Source: Mesorhizobium sp. YC-39
GTDB taxonomy: Bacteria > Pseudomonadota > Alphaproteobacteria > Rhizobiales > Rhizobiaceae
Length of the DNA: 64,000 nt
Assembly: GCF_025753795.1 (NCBI RefSeq)
Contig: NZ_JAOWPS010000006.1
Location: forward strand, 1-64,000
Direction of reading: 5' to 3'
This document shows positions 40,248-48,935 of the stretch, piece by piece (position 1 is the stretch's first letter; the number at the start of each line of letters is the position of its first letter). The notes under the pieces were generated by a model that saw nothing but the letters and a program-made list of their open reading frames with translations, made no database searches and was not told the origin of the DNA. A program made the translations under genes and the position numbers.

Positions 40248-41226
40248 CCAGCGGCTTCAGCGCCACCCACACCGCGCCGCCGATCAGGCCGAGAAAAATC
40301 AGCCAGCCGACCTGGTTGTTCGACTGGAACAGTTTGAGGCACTGGTCCGGATCGTCGATGTCCAGCCTTGCTATCTGCCGCGCCATATGGGCGCCGGCGG
40401 CGATCAGCCCGGCCAGCGCCGGCACCGGCGCCTGCGCCGAGGCGAAGGCGATGGCGAAGCAGACCAGCGCGCCGCCATAAAGCCCCACGAGCCAGGCCTT
40501 GGTGTTCTCGCCGAACAGGCGCGCGGTCGAGCGCACGCCGACGATGGCGTCGTCCTCCTTGTCCTGATGCGCGTAGATCGTGTCATAGCCGATCACCCAC
40601 AGGATCGAGCCGATATAGAGCATGACGGCAGGGCCATCGAGATCGCCGAATTCGACCGCCCAGCCCATCAGCGCGCCCCAGGAAAAGGCAAGGCCGAGAA
40701 CCAGTTGCGGCCAGTTGGTGAATCGCTTCATGAATGGGTAGATGGCGACGATGACGAGCGAGACGATGCCGAGCGGGATGGCGAAGTCGTTGAACTGCAG
40801 GAGCACCGCCAGACCGACCAATGCCTGAATGGCGACGAACGCCCAGGCCTGCCGGCGTGTGACTTTTCCTGACGGCAGCGGCCGCGACCGCGTGCGTTCC
40901 ACCTGGTTGTCGATGTTCTCGTCGACCAGGTCGTTGTAGGTGCAGCCGGCGCCTCGCATGGCGATGGCGCCGACCAGGAACAGCAGGAGATACCATGGCG
41001 CCGGCAGCAGCGTCAGCAGCGGGTCCGAGGGGCGGGGATAGGCGCTTGCGGCAAGGGCCGCCGACCACCAGCACGGCCACAGCAGCAACTGCCAGCCGAT
41101 CGGCCGGTCCCACCTTGCAAGCTGCGCATAGGGCCAGATCCAGCGTGGCAGCACCCGATAGACCCAATGGCCGCTCGGCGCATCGGCGACGCGCCCCTGG
41201 GCTGCTTTCGATTGGATGTTTTCCAT
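40243..41226 (-). CDS. ubiA: 4-hydroxybenzoate polyprenyltransferase
   Basis: A 327-residue membrane enzyme that attaches the polyprenyl chain to 4-hydroxybenzoate in ubiquinone synthesis. Both Asp-rich motifs are present: NDLVDENID (about residues 98-106) and YDTIYAHQDKEDD (about residue 218). ARWDRPIGWQLLLWPCWW is near the N-terminus, and there are about eight membrane helices. I chose ATG 41226 because the family aligns from there; a longer frame from 41313 is unlikely. The 3' end overlaps an inverted-repeat element. Confidence 0.94.
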   Translation of the reverse strand: MENIQSKAAQGRVADAPSGHWVYRVLPRWIWPYAQLARWDRPIGWQLLLWPCWWSAALAASAYPRPSDPLLTLLPAPWYLLLFLVGAIAMRGAGCTYNDLVDENIDNQVERTRSRPLPSGKVTRRQAWAFVAIQALVGLAVLLQFNDFAIPLGIVSLVIVAIYPFMKRFTNWPQLVLGLAFSWGALMGWAVEFGDLDGPAVMLYIGSILWVIGYDTIYAHQDKEDDAIVGVRSTARLFGENTKAWLVGLYGGALVCFAIAFASAQAPVPALAGLIAAGAHMARQIARLDIDDPDQCLKLFQSNNQVGWLIFLGLIGGAVWVALKPLV

Positions 41227-41381
41227 CCCGTTGAAGTGGCAGCAGCGGCGAAGGCCGTCAAGCGCTTGGCCGAATGGCCATGACGTGAAAATCCTGGACG
41301 GAAGCCGGCCCATCCTGTCGTGGTCGGTGTTTACCTGCCGGCCAGCGGCTGCGATAGTTGGCCATCCCGTAGGAGACCCCG

Positions 41382-42179
41382 ATGGCTTCCCAGCATCAGA
41401 TCGACGCCGAAACCATAGAAGACTATCAGCGCGATGGCGCCGTCTGCATCCGCGGCGCCTTCAAGGATTGGGTCGATACGATTGCCGCCGGCATCGAGCG
41501 CAACATCCAGAACCGCAGCGCCACCGCATCCGACATCGCCAATGGCCGCGGCAGTTTCTTCGACGACTATTGCAACTGGGAGCGCATTCCCGAATTTGTC
41601 GAGGTGGTACGAGAATCACCCGCGGCCGAACTGGCGGCGGCGGTGATGCAGTCGCGCACCGCGCAGTTCTTTCACGATCACGTTCTGGTCAAGGAACCTG
41701 GCACGCAGAAGCCGACGCCATGGCATCAGGACGTCCCCTATTACTTCGTCGACGGGCGGCAAACCGTGAGCTTCTGGATTCCGATCGATCCGGTCAAGGA
41801 AGCCACGTTGCGCGTCATCGCCGGCTCCCACAAATGGGACAGGATGATCCTGCCGGTGCGCTGGCTCGACGACAGCAATTTCTACGCCGCCGAGGGCGAC
41901 TATCTGCCGGTGCCCGATCCCGACAAGGATCCCTCGCTGAAGGTTCTCGAATGGGAAATGGAACCGGGTGACGCCATCCTGTTCGACTTCAGGACCGCGC
42001 ATGGCGCCCGCGGCAACATGACTGCGGCACGGCGCCGCGCGCTGTCGCTGCGCTGGGTTGGCGACGATGCGCGCTATGTCGAGCGGCCCGGCCGCACCTC
42101 TCCTCCTTACCCAGGCCACGACATGAAGCCCGGACAAAAACTGCGCGAGGATTGGTTCCCGGTCGTCTTTCGCAGCTGA
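41382..42179 (+). CDS. PhyH-family dioxygenase
   Basis: A 265-residue Fe(II)/2-oxoglutarate dioxygenase of the PhyH family. The iron ligands are His115 and Asp117 in TPWHQDVPYYFVDG and His207 in FRTAHGARGN, with Arg210 placed to bind 2-oxoglutarate. The block VKEATLRVIAGSHKW is typical. The substrate is unknown. It is a different subfamily from the PhyH-like protein at 17.3 kb. The ATG at 41382 is preceded by AGGAGAC. Confidence 0.88.
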   Translation: MASQHQIDAETIEDYQRDGAVCIRGAFKDWVDTIAAGIERNIQNRSATASDIANGRGSFFDDYCNWERIPEFVEVVRESPAAELAAAVMQSRTAQFFHDHVLVKEPGTQKPTPWHQDVPYYFVDGRQTVSFWIPIDPVKEATLRVIAGSHKWDRMILPVRWLDDSNFYAAEGDYLPVPDPDKDPSLKVLEWEMEPGDAILFDFRTAHGARGNMTAARRRALSLRWVGDDARYVERPGRTSPPYPGHDMKPGQKLREDWFPVVFRS

Positions 42180-42310
42180 TCGCGCTGCGCTCACCGAAGA
42201 TTGATGTCTGACGTTCCCGTGTGCAACCGCGCTCATGCTGCCCAAATGTCTTGACCAGTCGTGCGAGGCGCAATAGCGCAGTCCCTGTTGTGGAATGAAG
42301 GAACATGGGC

Positions 42311-43591
42311 ATGCGCGTTTTGTTGATCGGCTCTGGTGGCCGCGAACATGCCCTGGCCTGGAAGATCGCGGCCTCGCCGCTCTTGACCAAGCTCTATGCC
42401 GCACCCGGCAATCCGGGCATTGGCCGCGACGCCGAGCTGGTCAAGCTCGACATTGCCGATCATGCCGCGGTCGCCGCCTTCTGCCAGGAGAAAAAAATCG
42501 ATCTTGTCGTCGTCGGTCCGGAAGGGCCGCTGGTCGCCGGCATTGCCGATGATTTGCGCGCCGCGGGCATCCGCGTCTTCGGCCCGTCCAAGCGGGCGGC
42601 GCGGCTCGAAGGCTCGAAGGGCTTCACCAAGGACCTTTGCGCCAAGTACAACATCCCGACCGCTGCTTACGGCCGTTTCGCCGACCTCGCCTCGGCGAAA
42701 GCCTATGTCGAAAAAATGGGCGCGCCGATCGTCATCAAGGCCGATGGACTGGCGGCCGGCAAGGGCGTTACCGTCGCCATGACGCTGCCCGAAGCGCTGG
42801 CTGCGCTCGACGCCTGTTTCGATGGCTCCTTCGGGCAGGCCGGCGCGGAGGTGGTGGTCGAGGAATTCCTCGCCGGCGAGGAGGCGAGCTTCTTCTGCCT
42901 GTGCGACGGCGTCACCGCGCTGCCATTCGGCACCGCGCAGGACCACAAGCGCGTCGGTGACGGCGACACCGGCCCGAACACTGGCGGCATGGGCGCCTAT
43001 TCGCCAGCGCCGGTGATGACACCGGAGATGACGGAGCGCACCATGCGCGAGATCATCGAGCCGACCATGCGCGGCATGGCCGAACTTGGCGCGCCGTTTT
43101 CAGGCATTCTGTTTGCCGGGCTGATGATATCGGACAAAGGGCCGAAGCTGATCGAATACAACACCCGTTTCGGCGATCCTGAATGCCAGGTGCTGATGAT
43201 GCGGCTGAAGGACGATCTGCTGGTGCTGCTCAATGCTTCCGTCGACGGCCAGCTTGCGCACACCTCCATCCGCTGGCGCGACGATGCGGCCCTCACCGTG
43301 GTGATGGCGGCGAGAGGCTATCCCGGCACGCCGGAAAAAGGCTCGGTCATTCGTGGCGTCGACGAGGTGGCTAGCGATGGCGTCGAGATCTTCCATGCCG
43401 GCACCGCCATCAATGGCGGCGCGCTGGTCGCCAATGGCGGCCGCGTGCTCAACATCACGGCGCTTGGCGGGACGGTCGGCGAGGCGCAGAAGAAGGCCTA
43501 TGCCACCCTTGACCGCGTCGATTGGCCACAAGGTTTTTGCCGCCGCGACATCGGCTGGCAGGCCGTTGCGCGCGAGAAAAGTGGCGCCTGA
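42311..43591 (+). CDS. purD: Phosphoribosylamine-glycine ligase
   Basis: A 426-residue ATP-grasp enzyme for the second step of purine synthesis, joining glycine to phosphoribosylamine. Motifs: VLLIGSGGREHALAWK, VVGPEGPLVAGIADDL, APIVIKADGLAAGKGVTVA, and the metal-binding YNTRFGDPECQVLM. I chose ATG 42311, which has AAGGA at better spacing than the ATG at 42305. It appears to be transcribed alone. Confidence 0.96.
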   Translation: MRVLLIGSGGREHALAWKIAASPLLTKLYAAPGNPGIGRDAELVKLDIADHAAVAAFCQEKKIDLVVVGPEGPLVAGIADDLRAAGIRVFGPSKRAARLEGSKGFTKDLCAKYNIPTAAYGRFADLASAKAYVEKMGAPIVIKADGLAAGKGVTVAMTLPEALAALDACFDGSFGQAGAEVVVEEFLAGEEASFFCLCDGVTALPFGTAQDHKRVGDGDTGPNTGGMGAYSPAPVMTPEMTERTMREIIEPTMRGMAELGAPFSGILFAGLMISDKGPKLIEYNTRFGDPECQVLMMRLKDDLLVLLNASVDGQLAHTSIRWRDDAALTVVMAARGYPGTPEKGSVIRGVDEVASDGVEIFHAGTAINGGALVANGGRVLNITALGGTVGEAQKKAYATLDRVDWPQGFCRRDIGWQAVAREKSGA

Positions 43592-43605
43592 TCCTTGTCC
43601 GGCGA

Positions 43606-44976
43606 TCAGGCCGCCTGATTCTTACGGCCCGTTCTTGCCCAGGCCGGCAGCCAGTCGCCATGAGCGGCGAGCAGATCGTCGACCAGCGACCATATCTGGT
43701 CGAGGTCGAGCTCGGCGGCGGTGTGTGGGTCCATCATCGCCGCATGGTAGATGTGTTCGCGGTTTTCCGTCACCAGCGCCCGGACCGTCAGTTCCTGCAC
43801 ATTGATGTTGGTGCGGATCAGCGCCGTCAATTGCGGCGGCAGGTCGCCGATATAGGTCGGCTGGATGCCTGAGGCGTCGACGAGGCACGGCACCTCGGCC
43901 GCGCAATCCTGAGGCAGCGAGGTGATGCAGCCATTGTTGCGGACGTTGCCGTAGATCACCGAGGGCTCGCCGGTCCACACCGAATTCATGATCGAGGAGG
44001 CATATTCTTTCGACTCTTCGACCTCGATCCGCTCCGCCGAGCGGTAGGCCTCCGCCTGGCCCTTCCAGCGCTCGATCTGTTCGATGCAGCGTTTCGGATA
44101 TTCGTCGAGCGGGATGCCGTATTTCTCGATCAGGTCGGGGCGGCCCTCCTTGATGAAATAGGGCGTGTATTCGGCGAAATGCTCGGAGCTTTCGGTGACG
44201 AAGAACCCCAGGCGCGTCAGCATCTCGTAGCGCACCTTGTTGGGGCAGCGCGGGTTCCAGCCGGGCTTTGGCGCGCGGCCTTCGCGGTAGGCGCGCACGA
44301 GATCGGGATAGAGGTCGCGGTAGGAACCGTCCGGCTGGCGATGCTCGAACTCCAAATAGAAGGCCATGTGGTTGATGCCGGCCGAGCGATAGCGGATCTC
44401 CTCGTAGGGAAGGTCGAGGTCGTGCGCCAGCTCCATCGCCGTTCCCTGCACCGAATGGCAGAGGCCGACCTGTCTGATGTCAGGATATTTCTCTGATATC
44501 GCCCAGGTGTTGATCGCCATCGGGTTGACATATTGCAGCATGATCGCCTGCGGGCAGACGGCGCGCATGTCCTCGCAGACCTTCCACAGATGCGGCACGG
44601 TCCTCAGGCCCCGCATGATGCCGCCGACGCCGAGCGTGTCGGCGATCGTCTGGCGCAGGCCGTATTTCTTCGGCACTTCAAAGTCGGTGACGGTGCACGG
44701 TTCGTAACCGCCGATCTGGAAGGCGACGACGACGAAATCGGCGCCCGCCAGCGCCTTGCGCTGGTCGGAATAGGTTTCGGCCTTGGCTTTCACGCCGAGC
44801 GTCGCGATCAGCTTGTTGACGACGACGGCGCTTTCTTCCAGCCGCTGCGGATTGACATCCATCAGCGCGATGGTCGCGCCCGCTAGCGACGGGCGCTGCA
44901 GCACGTCGCCGACGATGTTCTTCATGAACACCGTCGAGCCGGCGCCGATGAAAGTGATCTTGGGATTTCTTGCCAC
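43606..44976 (-). CDS. GH4 alpha-galactosidase/alpha-glucosidase (MelA-like)
   Basis: A 456-residue glycoside hydrolase of family 4, which cleaves alpha-galactosides or alpha-glucosides through an NAD+ and metal-dependent redox mechanism. The Rossmann loop is ITFIGAGSTVF, the metal ligands are Cys173-His174 in VGLCHSVQGTA and His203 in AGINHMAF. I chose GTG 44976, preceded by GGAGG at good spacing; ATG 44991 is possible. It is the last gene of the sugar-utilisation operon, directly after the ATPase gene. The pairing with an AgpA-type transporter suggests melibiose- or raffinose-type substrates. Confidence 0.85.
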   Translation of the reverse strand: MARNPKITFIGAGSTVFMKNIVGDVLQRPSLAGATIALMDVNPQRLEESAVVVNKLIATLGVKAKAETYSDQRKALAGADFVVVAFQIGGYEPCTVTDFEVPKKYGLRQTIADTLGVGGIMRGLRTVPHLWKVCEDMRAVCPQAIMLQYVNPMAINTWAISEKYPDIRQVGLCHSVQGTAMELAHDLDLPYEEIRYRSAGINHMAFYLEFEHRQPDGSYRDLYPDLVRAYREGRAPKPGWNPRCPNKVRYEMLTRLGFFVTESSEHFAEYTPYFIKEGRPDLIEKYGIPLDEYPKRCIEQIERWKGQAEAYRSAERIEVEESKEYASSIMNSVWTGEPSVIYGNVRNNGCITSLPQDCAAEVPCLVDASGIQPTYIGDLPPQLTALIRTNINVQELTVRALVTENREHIYHAAMMDPHTAAELDLDQIWSLVDDLLAAHGDWLPAWARTGRKNQAA

Positions 44977-44995
44977 GCTAACCTCCGGCATATGT

Positions 44996-46663
44996 TCAGG
45001 CCACCTCGAATGCGGCCCTGACGAGCCGTTCGGTGTAGGCGGTCTTGGGATTGGTGAGGACCTCGTCGACGGGACCCTGTTCGACGATCTTGCCGTGCTG
45101 CATGACGATGACGCGATGGCACAGCGCGCGCACCACCTTGAGGTCGTGCGAGATGAAGAGGTAGCTCAGGCCGCGCTCGTCCTGCAGCTTGCGCAGCAGG
45201 TCGATGATCTGCGCCTGGACGGAGAGGTCGAGCGCCGATGTCGGCTCGTCGAGCAGGATGAATTCGGGCTCCAGCGCTATGGCGCGGGCGATCGCGATGC
45301 GCTGCCGCTGGCCGCCGGAGAATTCGTGCGGAAACCGCGACAGGATGTCGCCGGGCATGCCGGCGCTGACCAGCGCCTCGCGCACCCGCTCGATGCGTTC
45401 GCGCCGTGTCGCCCCGATCTTGTTGACGATCAGTCCTTCCTCGATGATCTGCCCGATCGTCATGCGCGGATTGAGCGACGAGAACGGATCCTGGAAGACG
45501 ATCTGCATGCGCGAACGCAGCGGCCGCATCTCGGTCCGCGACAGGTCGTGGATCGGCTTGCCGTCGAAACGGATCTCGCCGCGTTTGGCGTCGATCAACC
45601 GCAGCAGGGTCTGGCCGAAAGTGGTCTTGCCCGAGCCGGATTCGCCGACCAGTCCCAGCGTCTCATGGCGGCGCAGGCTGAGGTCGAGGTCGTCGACGGC
45701 GACCAGTTCGCGCCAGTCCGGTTTGAGGAAGCTGCCATGGCGCAGCATGAAGCAGACGCGCACGCCGCTCGCCTCGAGAATGGTGCCGCAGCCCTCGGGC
45801 AGCGGTTTCGGTCGCCCGCGGGGCTCGGAAGCAAGCAGCCGCCTCGTATAGGGATGCTGCGGATCGGCAAAAAGCCGTTCGGTGACGTTGTGCTCGCACA
45901 TTTCCCCATACTGCATGACATAGACATAATCGGAGAATTGGCGCACCACGGTGAGGTCGTGGGTGATCAGGATCACCGCCATGCGCAGCTCTTTCTGGAG
46001 ATTGCGGATCAGGTTCAGGATCTGTGCCTGGACCGTGACGTCGAGCGCGGTCGTCGGCTCGTCGGCGATCAACACATCGGGATCGTTGGCCAACGCCATG
46101 GCGATCATCACCCGCTGGCGCTGTCCGCCCGAGAGCTGGTGCGGATATTGCTTGAGCCGCGCAACGGGGTCGGGAATCTGGACATGCTGCAAAAGTTCGA
46201 GCGCCCGCGCCCAGGCCTGCCTGCGGCTCACCTTGCGGTGCACTCTGATCGCCTCGACGATCTGGCTGCCGACCGTGTAGATCGGGTTGAGCGAGCTCAT
46301 CGGCTCCTGGAAGATCATCGAGATACGGTTGCCGCGCAGCTTGCGCCGCGCGCTCTCGGGGAATTTCAGGATGTTCTGTCCATTGAATTCGACGCTCGAC
46401 TTGGGCGACACCGTGGCCCGCCGGGACAGCAGCCCCATGACGGTGCGTGCCGTCACCGATTTGCCGGAACCGGATTCGCCGACGATGGCAATCGTCTCCC
46501 CGCGATAGAGCTGGAACGAGACGTCCTTGACCGCTTCGACGACGCCGTGCTCGACCTTGAAGGCGACCTCGATATTGCGGGCGTCGATGACGGGTTGATC
46601 CTGGCGCCCGTCATGGTCGCAGCGGACGGCTGGTGCGAAAGGTTCGGCAAGTACAACGGTCAT
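44996..46663 (-). CDS. Dual-domain ABC transporter ATPase (agpD-like)
   Basis: A 555-residue protein with two complete ABC ATPase domains fused in one chain, as in DppD plus DppF. Walker A sequences are GESGSGKS (first) and GESGSGKTTFG (second), signatures are LSGGQRQR and FSGGQRQR, and Walker B sequences are LIADEPTTALD and ILLDEPTSALD. Each domain ends with the oligopeptide-type linker (FADPQHPYTRRLL; the second ends in NPKTAYTERLVRAAFEVA). It powers the two permeases encoded upstream. ATG 46663 is preceded by GAGG. Confidence 0.92.
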   Translation of the reverse strand: MTVVLAEPFAPAVRCDHDGRQDQPVIDARNIEVAFKVEHGVVEAVKDVSFQLYRGETIAIVGESGSGKSVTARTVMGLLSRRATVSPKSSVEFNGQNILKFPESARRKLRGNRISMIFQEPMSSLNPIYTVGSQIVEAIRVHRKVSRRQAWARALELLQHVQIPDPVARLKQYPHQLSGGQRQRVMIAMALANDPDVLIADEPTTALDVTVQAQILNLIRNLQKELRMAVILITHDLTVVRQFSDYVYVMQYGEMCEHNVTERLFADPQHPYTRRLLASEPRGRPKPLPEGCGTILEASGVRVCFMLRHGSFLKPDWRELVAVDDLDLSLRRHETLGLVGESGSGKTTFGQTLLRLIDAKRGEIRFDGKPIHDLSRTEMRPLRSRMQIVFQDPFSSLNPRMTIGQIIEEGLIVNKIGATRRERIERVREALVSAGMPGDILSRFPHEFSGGQRQRIAIARAIALEPEFILLDEPTSALDLSVQAQIIDLLRKLQDERGLSYLFISHDLKVVRALCHRVIVMQHGKIVEQGPVDEVLTNPKTAYTERLVRAAFEVA

Positions 46664-46673
46664 CTCTGCCACC

Positions 46674-47810
46674 TCAATAGGGGTCGACGGCATCGCGCAG
46701 ACCGTCGCCGAGTGCGTTGAAGGCAAAGACGGTGACGAGCACGAAACCGACCGGTGACAGGATCCAGGGATAGGTGCCGATGACCGAATAGGTCGCGGTG
46801 TCCTGCAGCATGAGGCCCCACGAGATCAGCGGCGGCTTGACGGCGAAGCCGAGGAAACCGAGGAAGGATTCCAAGAGCACCACCGTCGGGATCGCCAGCG
46901 TCACGGCGACGATCACATGGCTCATCACATTGGGGAAGATGTGCTGCATGATGATGCGCCGATCAGTGGCGCCGACCGCCATGGCAGCGCGCACATACTC
47001 GATCTGCGCCAGCGCCAGCGTCTTGCCGCGCACCTCGCGCGACATCTGCGCCCAGCCCAGCGCCGACATGACGATAATGACGAAGGCAAGGAAGACGTTG
47101 GTCGGCGCGGTGACCGGGATCAGTGTCGTCAGCGCCAGATAGAGCGGCAGTTGCGGGAAGGCGAGCACCAGTTCGACGAAGCGCTGCATCCAGACATCGA
47201 ACCTGCCGCCGAAATAGCCGGAGACCATGCCGACGGTGGTGCCGATGACGGTGATGATGAAGACGACCGTCAGCGCGATCATCAGCGAGACGCGCGAGCC
47301 CTGGATGGCGCGCGACAGCACGTCGCGGCCGAACTTGTCGGTGCCGAGGAAATGCACCGGCTCGCCGTCCAACGAGCCGAACAAATGCCGGTTCGCCGGA
47401 ATGAGCCCGAGCAGCTTGTAGGGCGCACCCTCGACGAAGAATCCAAGCAGCCGCGGATGGTCGTAGTCGGCGCCGACAATGGGCTGGAAAGTGACCGGAT
47501 CGAGATCGGCGGAGTCGGCCAGCGCGTAGACCCTCGGCCGCGCGACGAAATTGCCGTCCCTGTCGTGAAAGCTCGGCATTTGCGGCGGCGCGAAGCCGAC
47601 ATCGGTCGCCTTCGGGTCCATCGGTGCCAGGAACTCGGCGAACACCGTCATCACCAGCAGGAGCACGACCAGGCAAAGCCCGGCCATGCCGGTCCACGAG
47701 CGCTTCAGCCGGCGCCAGACAAGCGCGATGTAGCGCTCATTACCGCGCTGTGGCTTGGTCACGGTTCCCTCGACCGGCAGCGGCGGCAGCGGTGTGTCGC
47801 GGGCCAGCAT
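46674..47810 (-). CDS. ABC transporter permease, DppC type (agpC-like)
   Basis: A 378-residue inner-membrane permease of the peptide/nickel class. The N-terminal helix is WTGMAGLCLVVLLLVMTVFAEFLAP, a large periplasmic insertion follows (VARPRVYALADSADLDP region), and the cytoplasmic EAA-type loop is VRAAMAVGATDRRIIMQHIFPN. It is contiguous with the other permease: its ATG follows that gene's TAG directly. Together they form the channel for the sugar importer. Confidence 0.9.
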   Translation of the reverse strand: MLARDTPLPPLPVEGTVTKPQRGNERYIALVWRRLKRSWTGMAGLCLVVLLLVMTVFAEFLAPMDPKATDVGFAPPQMPSFHDRDGNFVARPRVYALADSADLDPVTFQPIVGADYDHPRLLGFFVEGAPYKLLGLIPANRHLFGSLDGEPVHFLGTDKFGRDVLSRAIQGSRVSLMIALTVVFIITVIGTTVGMVSGYFGGRFDVWMQRFVELVLAFPQLPLYLALTTLIPVTAPTNVFLAFVIIVMSALGWAQMSREVRGKTLALAQIEYVRAAMAVGATDRRIIMQHIFPNVMSHVIVAVTLAIPTVVLLESFLGFLGFAVKPPLISWGLMLQDTATYSVIGTYPWILSPVGFVLVTVFAFNALGDGLRDAVDPY

Positions 47811-48818
47811 CTACTTCTCCCCGAACTGGCGCACGCGCGGATCGAGCAGCACGAGCAGCATATCGGCGATGATGTTGCCGACGATCAGCGTCGCCGACAG
47901 CACCATCATGAAGGTGGCGGTGACATTGACGTCGCCGACCGCCATCGAGCCGACGATGGCCGGGCCGACGGTCGGCAACGCGAAGATGATCGCCGTCTCG
48001 ATCTCGCCGGTGAGCATATAGGGCAGCACCACGCCCTGATACATGACCAGCGGGTGCAGCGCGTTGGGCACGGCGTGGCGCATGACGACGGCGCTGCCGG
48101 TCAGGCCCTTGGCCTTCGCCGTTTCGACATATTGCGCGTTCAGCGTGTCGAGCAGATTGCCGCGCATGACGCGCATATTGTAGGCGAGCCCGCCAAAGGT
48201 CGCGATCGCCACGACCGGCCAGACATGCTTGACCAGGTCGACGAACTTGGCCCACGACCATGGCGCACCGCCATATTGCGGCGAGAAGAAAGAGCCGATC
48301 TCCGAGACGTTGAACTGGAAGACCAGGAGGTAAACGATGATCAGCGCCATCAGGAAGCGCGGCACCGTCATACCGAGGAAGGAAATGGCCGACAGCGTCG
48401 AGTCGATCCAGGAATATTGCCGGGTCGCCGCCCATATGCCGAAGGTGATGCCGAGGACCGAGGCGAGCAGATGGCAAACCAGCGCCAGAAGCAGCGTGCG
48501 CGGCAGACGCTCTCCCACCACATCGGCCACCGGCTTGTTGTAATAGAGGCTGTAGCCGAAATCGCCGCGGGTGATGATGCCGCCGATCCAGTTGAGATAC
48601 TGGACGGGAAGCGGCTTATCGAGACCATGCTCTATCCGATAGGCCTTGGCCTGCGCGTCGGCCTCGGCGAATGAGGCTCCGCCCTGATTGATCAGCTGCG
48701 AGCGGATATAGTCGGCGTAATCGCCCGGTGGCGCCTGGATGATGGCGAAGGTGACCAGGCTCAAAATGGCGAGGACCGGGATCGCCGACGCTATGCGCGT
48801 GAGCAGGAATCGCAACAT
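47811..48818 (-). CDS. ABC transporter permease, DppB type (agpB-like)
   Basis: A 335-residue permease with about six helices. It opens with LLTRIASAIPVLAILSLVTFAI and the periplasmic loop PPGDYADYIRSQL, typical of DppB. The EAA loop is VETAKAKGLTGSAVVMRHAVPNAL. The gene precedes the DppC-type permease with no gap. Confidence 0.92.
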   Translation of the reverse strand: MLRFLLTRIASAIPVLAILSLVTFAIIQAPPGDYADYIRSQLINQGGASFAEADAQAKAYRIEHGLDKPLPVQYLNWIGGIITRGDFGYSLYYNKPVADVVGERLPRTLLLALVCHLLASVLGITFGIWAATRQYSWIDSTLSAISFLGMTVPRFLMALIIVYLLVFQFNVSEIGSFFSPQYGGAPWSWAKFVDLVKHVWPVVAIATFGGLAYNMRVMRGNLLDTLNAQYVETAKAKGLTGSAVVMRHAVPNALHPLVMYQGVVLPYMLTGEIETAIIFALPTVGPAIVGSMAVGDVNVTATFMMVLSATLIVGNIIADMLLVLLDPRVRQFGEK

Positions 48819-48935
48819 CGGCCGGTCTGCTTCCTTGTCTCGCCGGTCGCTCCCGTTGAGGGGCGTTCGGAGGTTTGGTTTTGTCCCGGCCGCGCCGCGG
48901 CGCGGCCGGGTCTCTCTTGGTCAGGGGAGGTAACC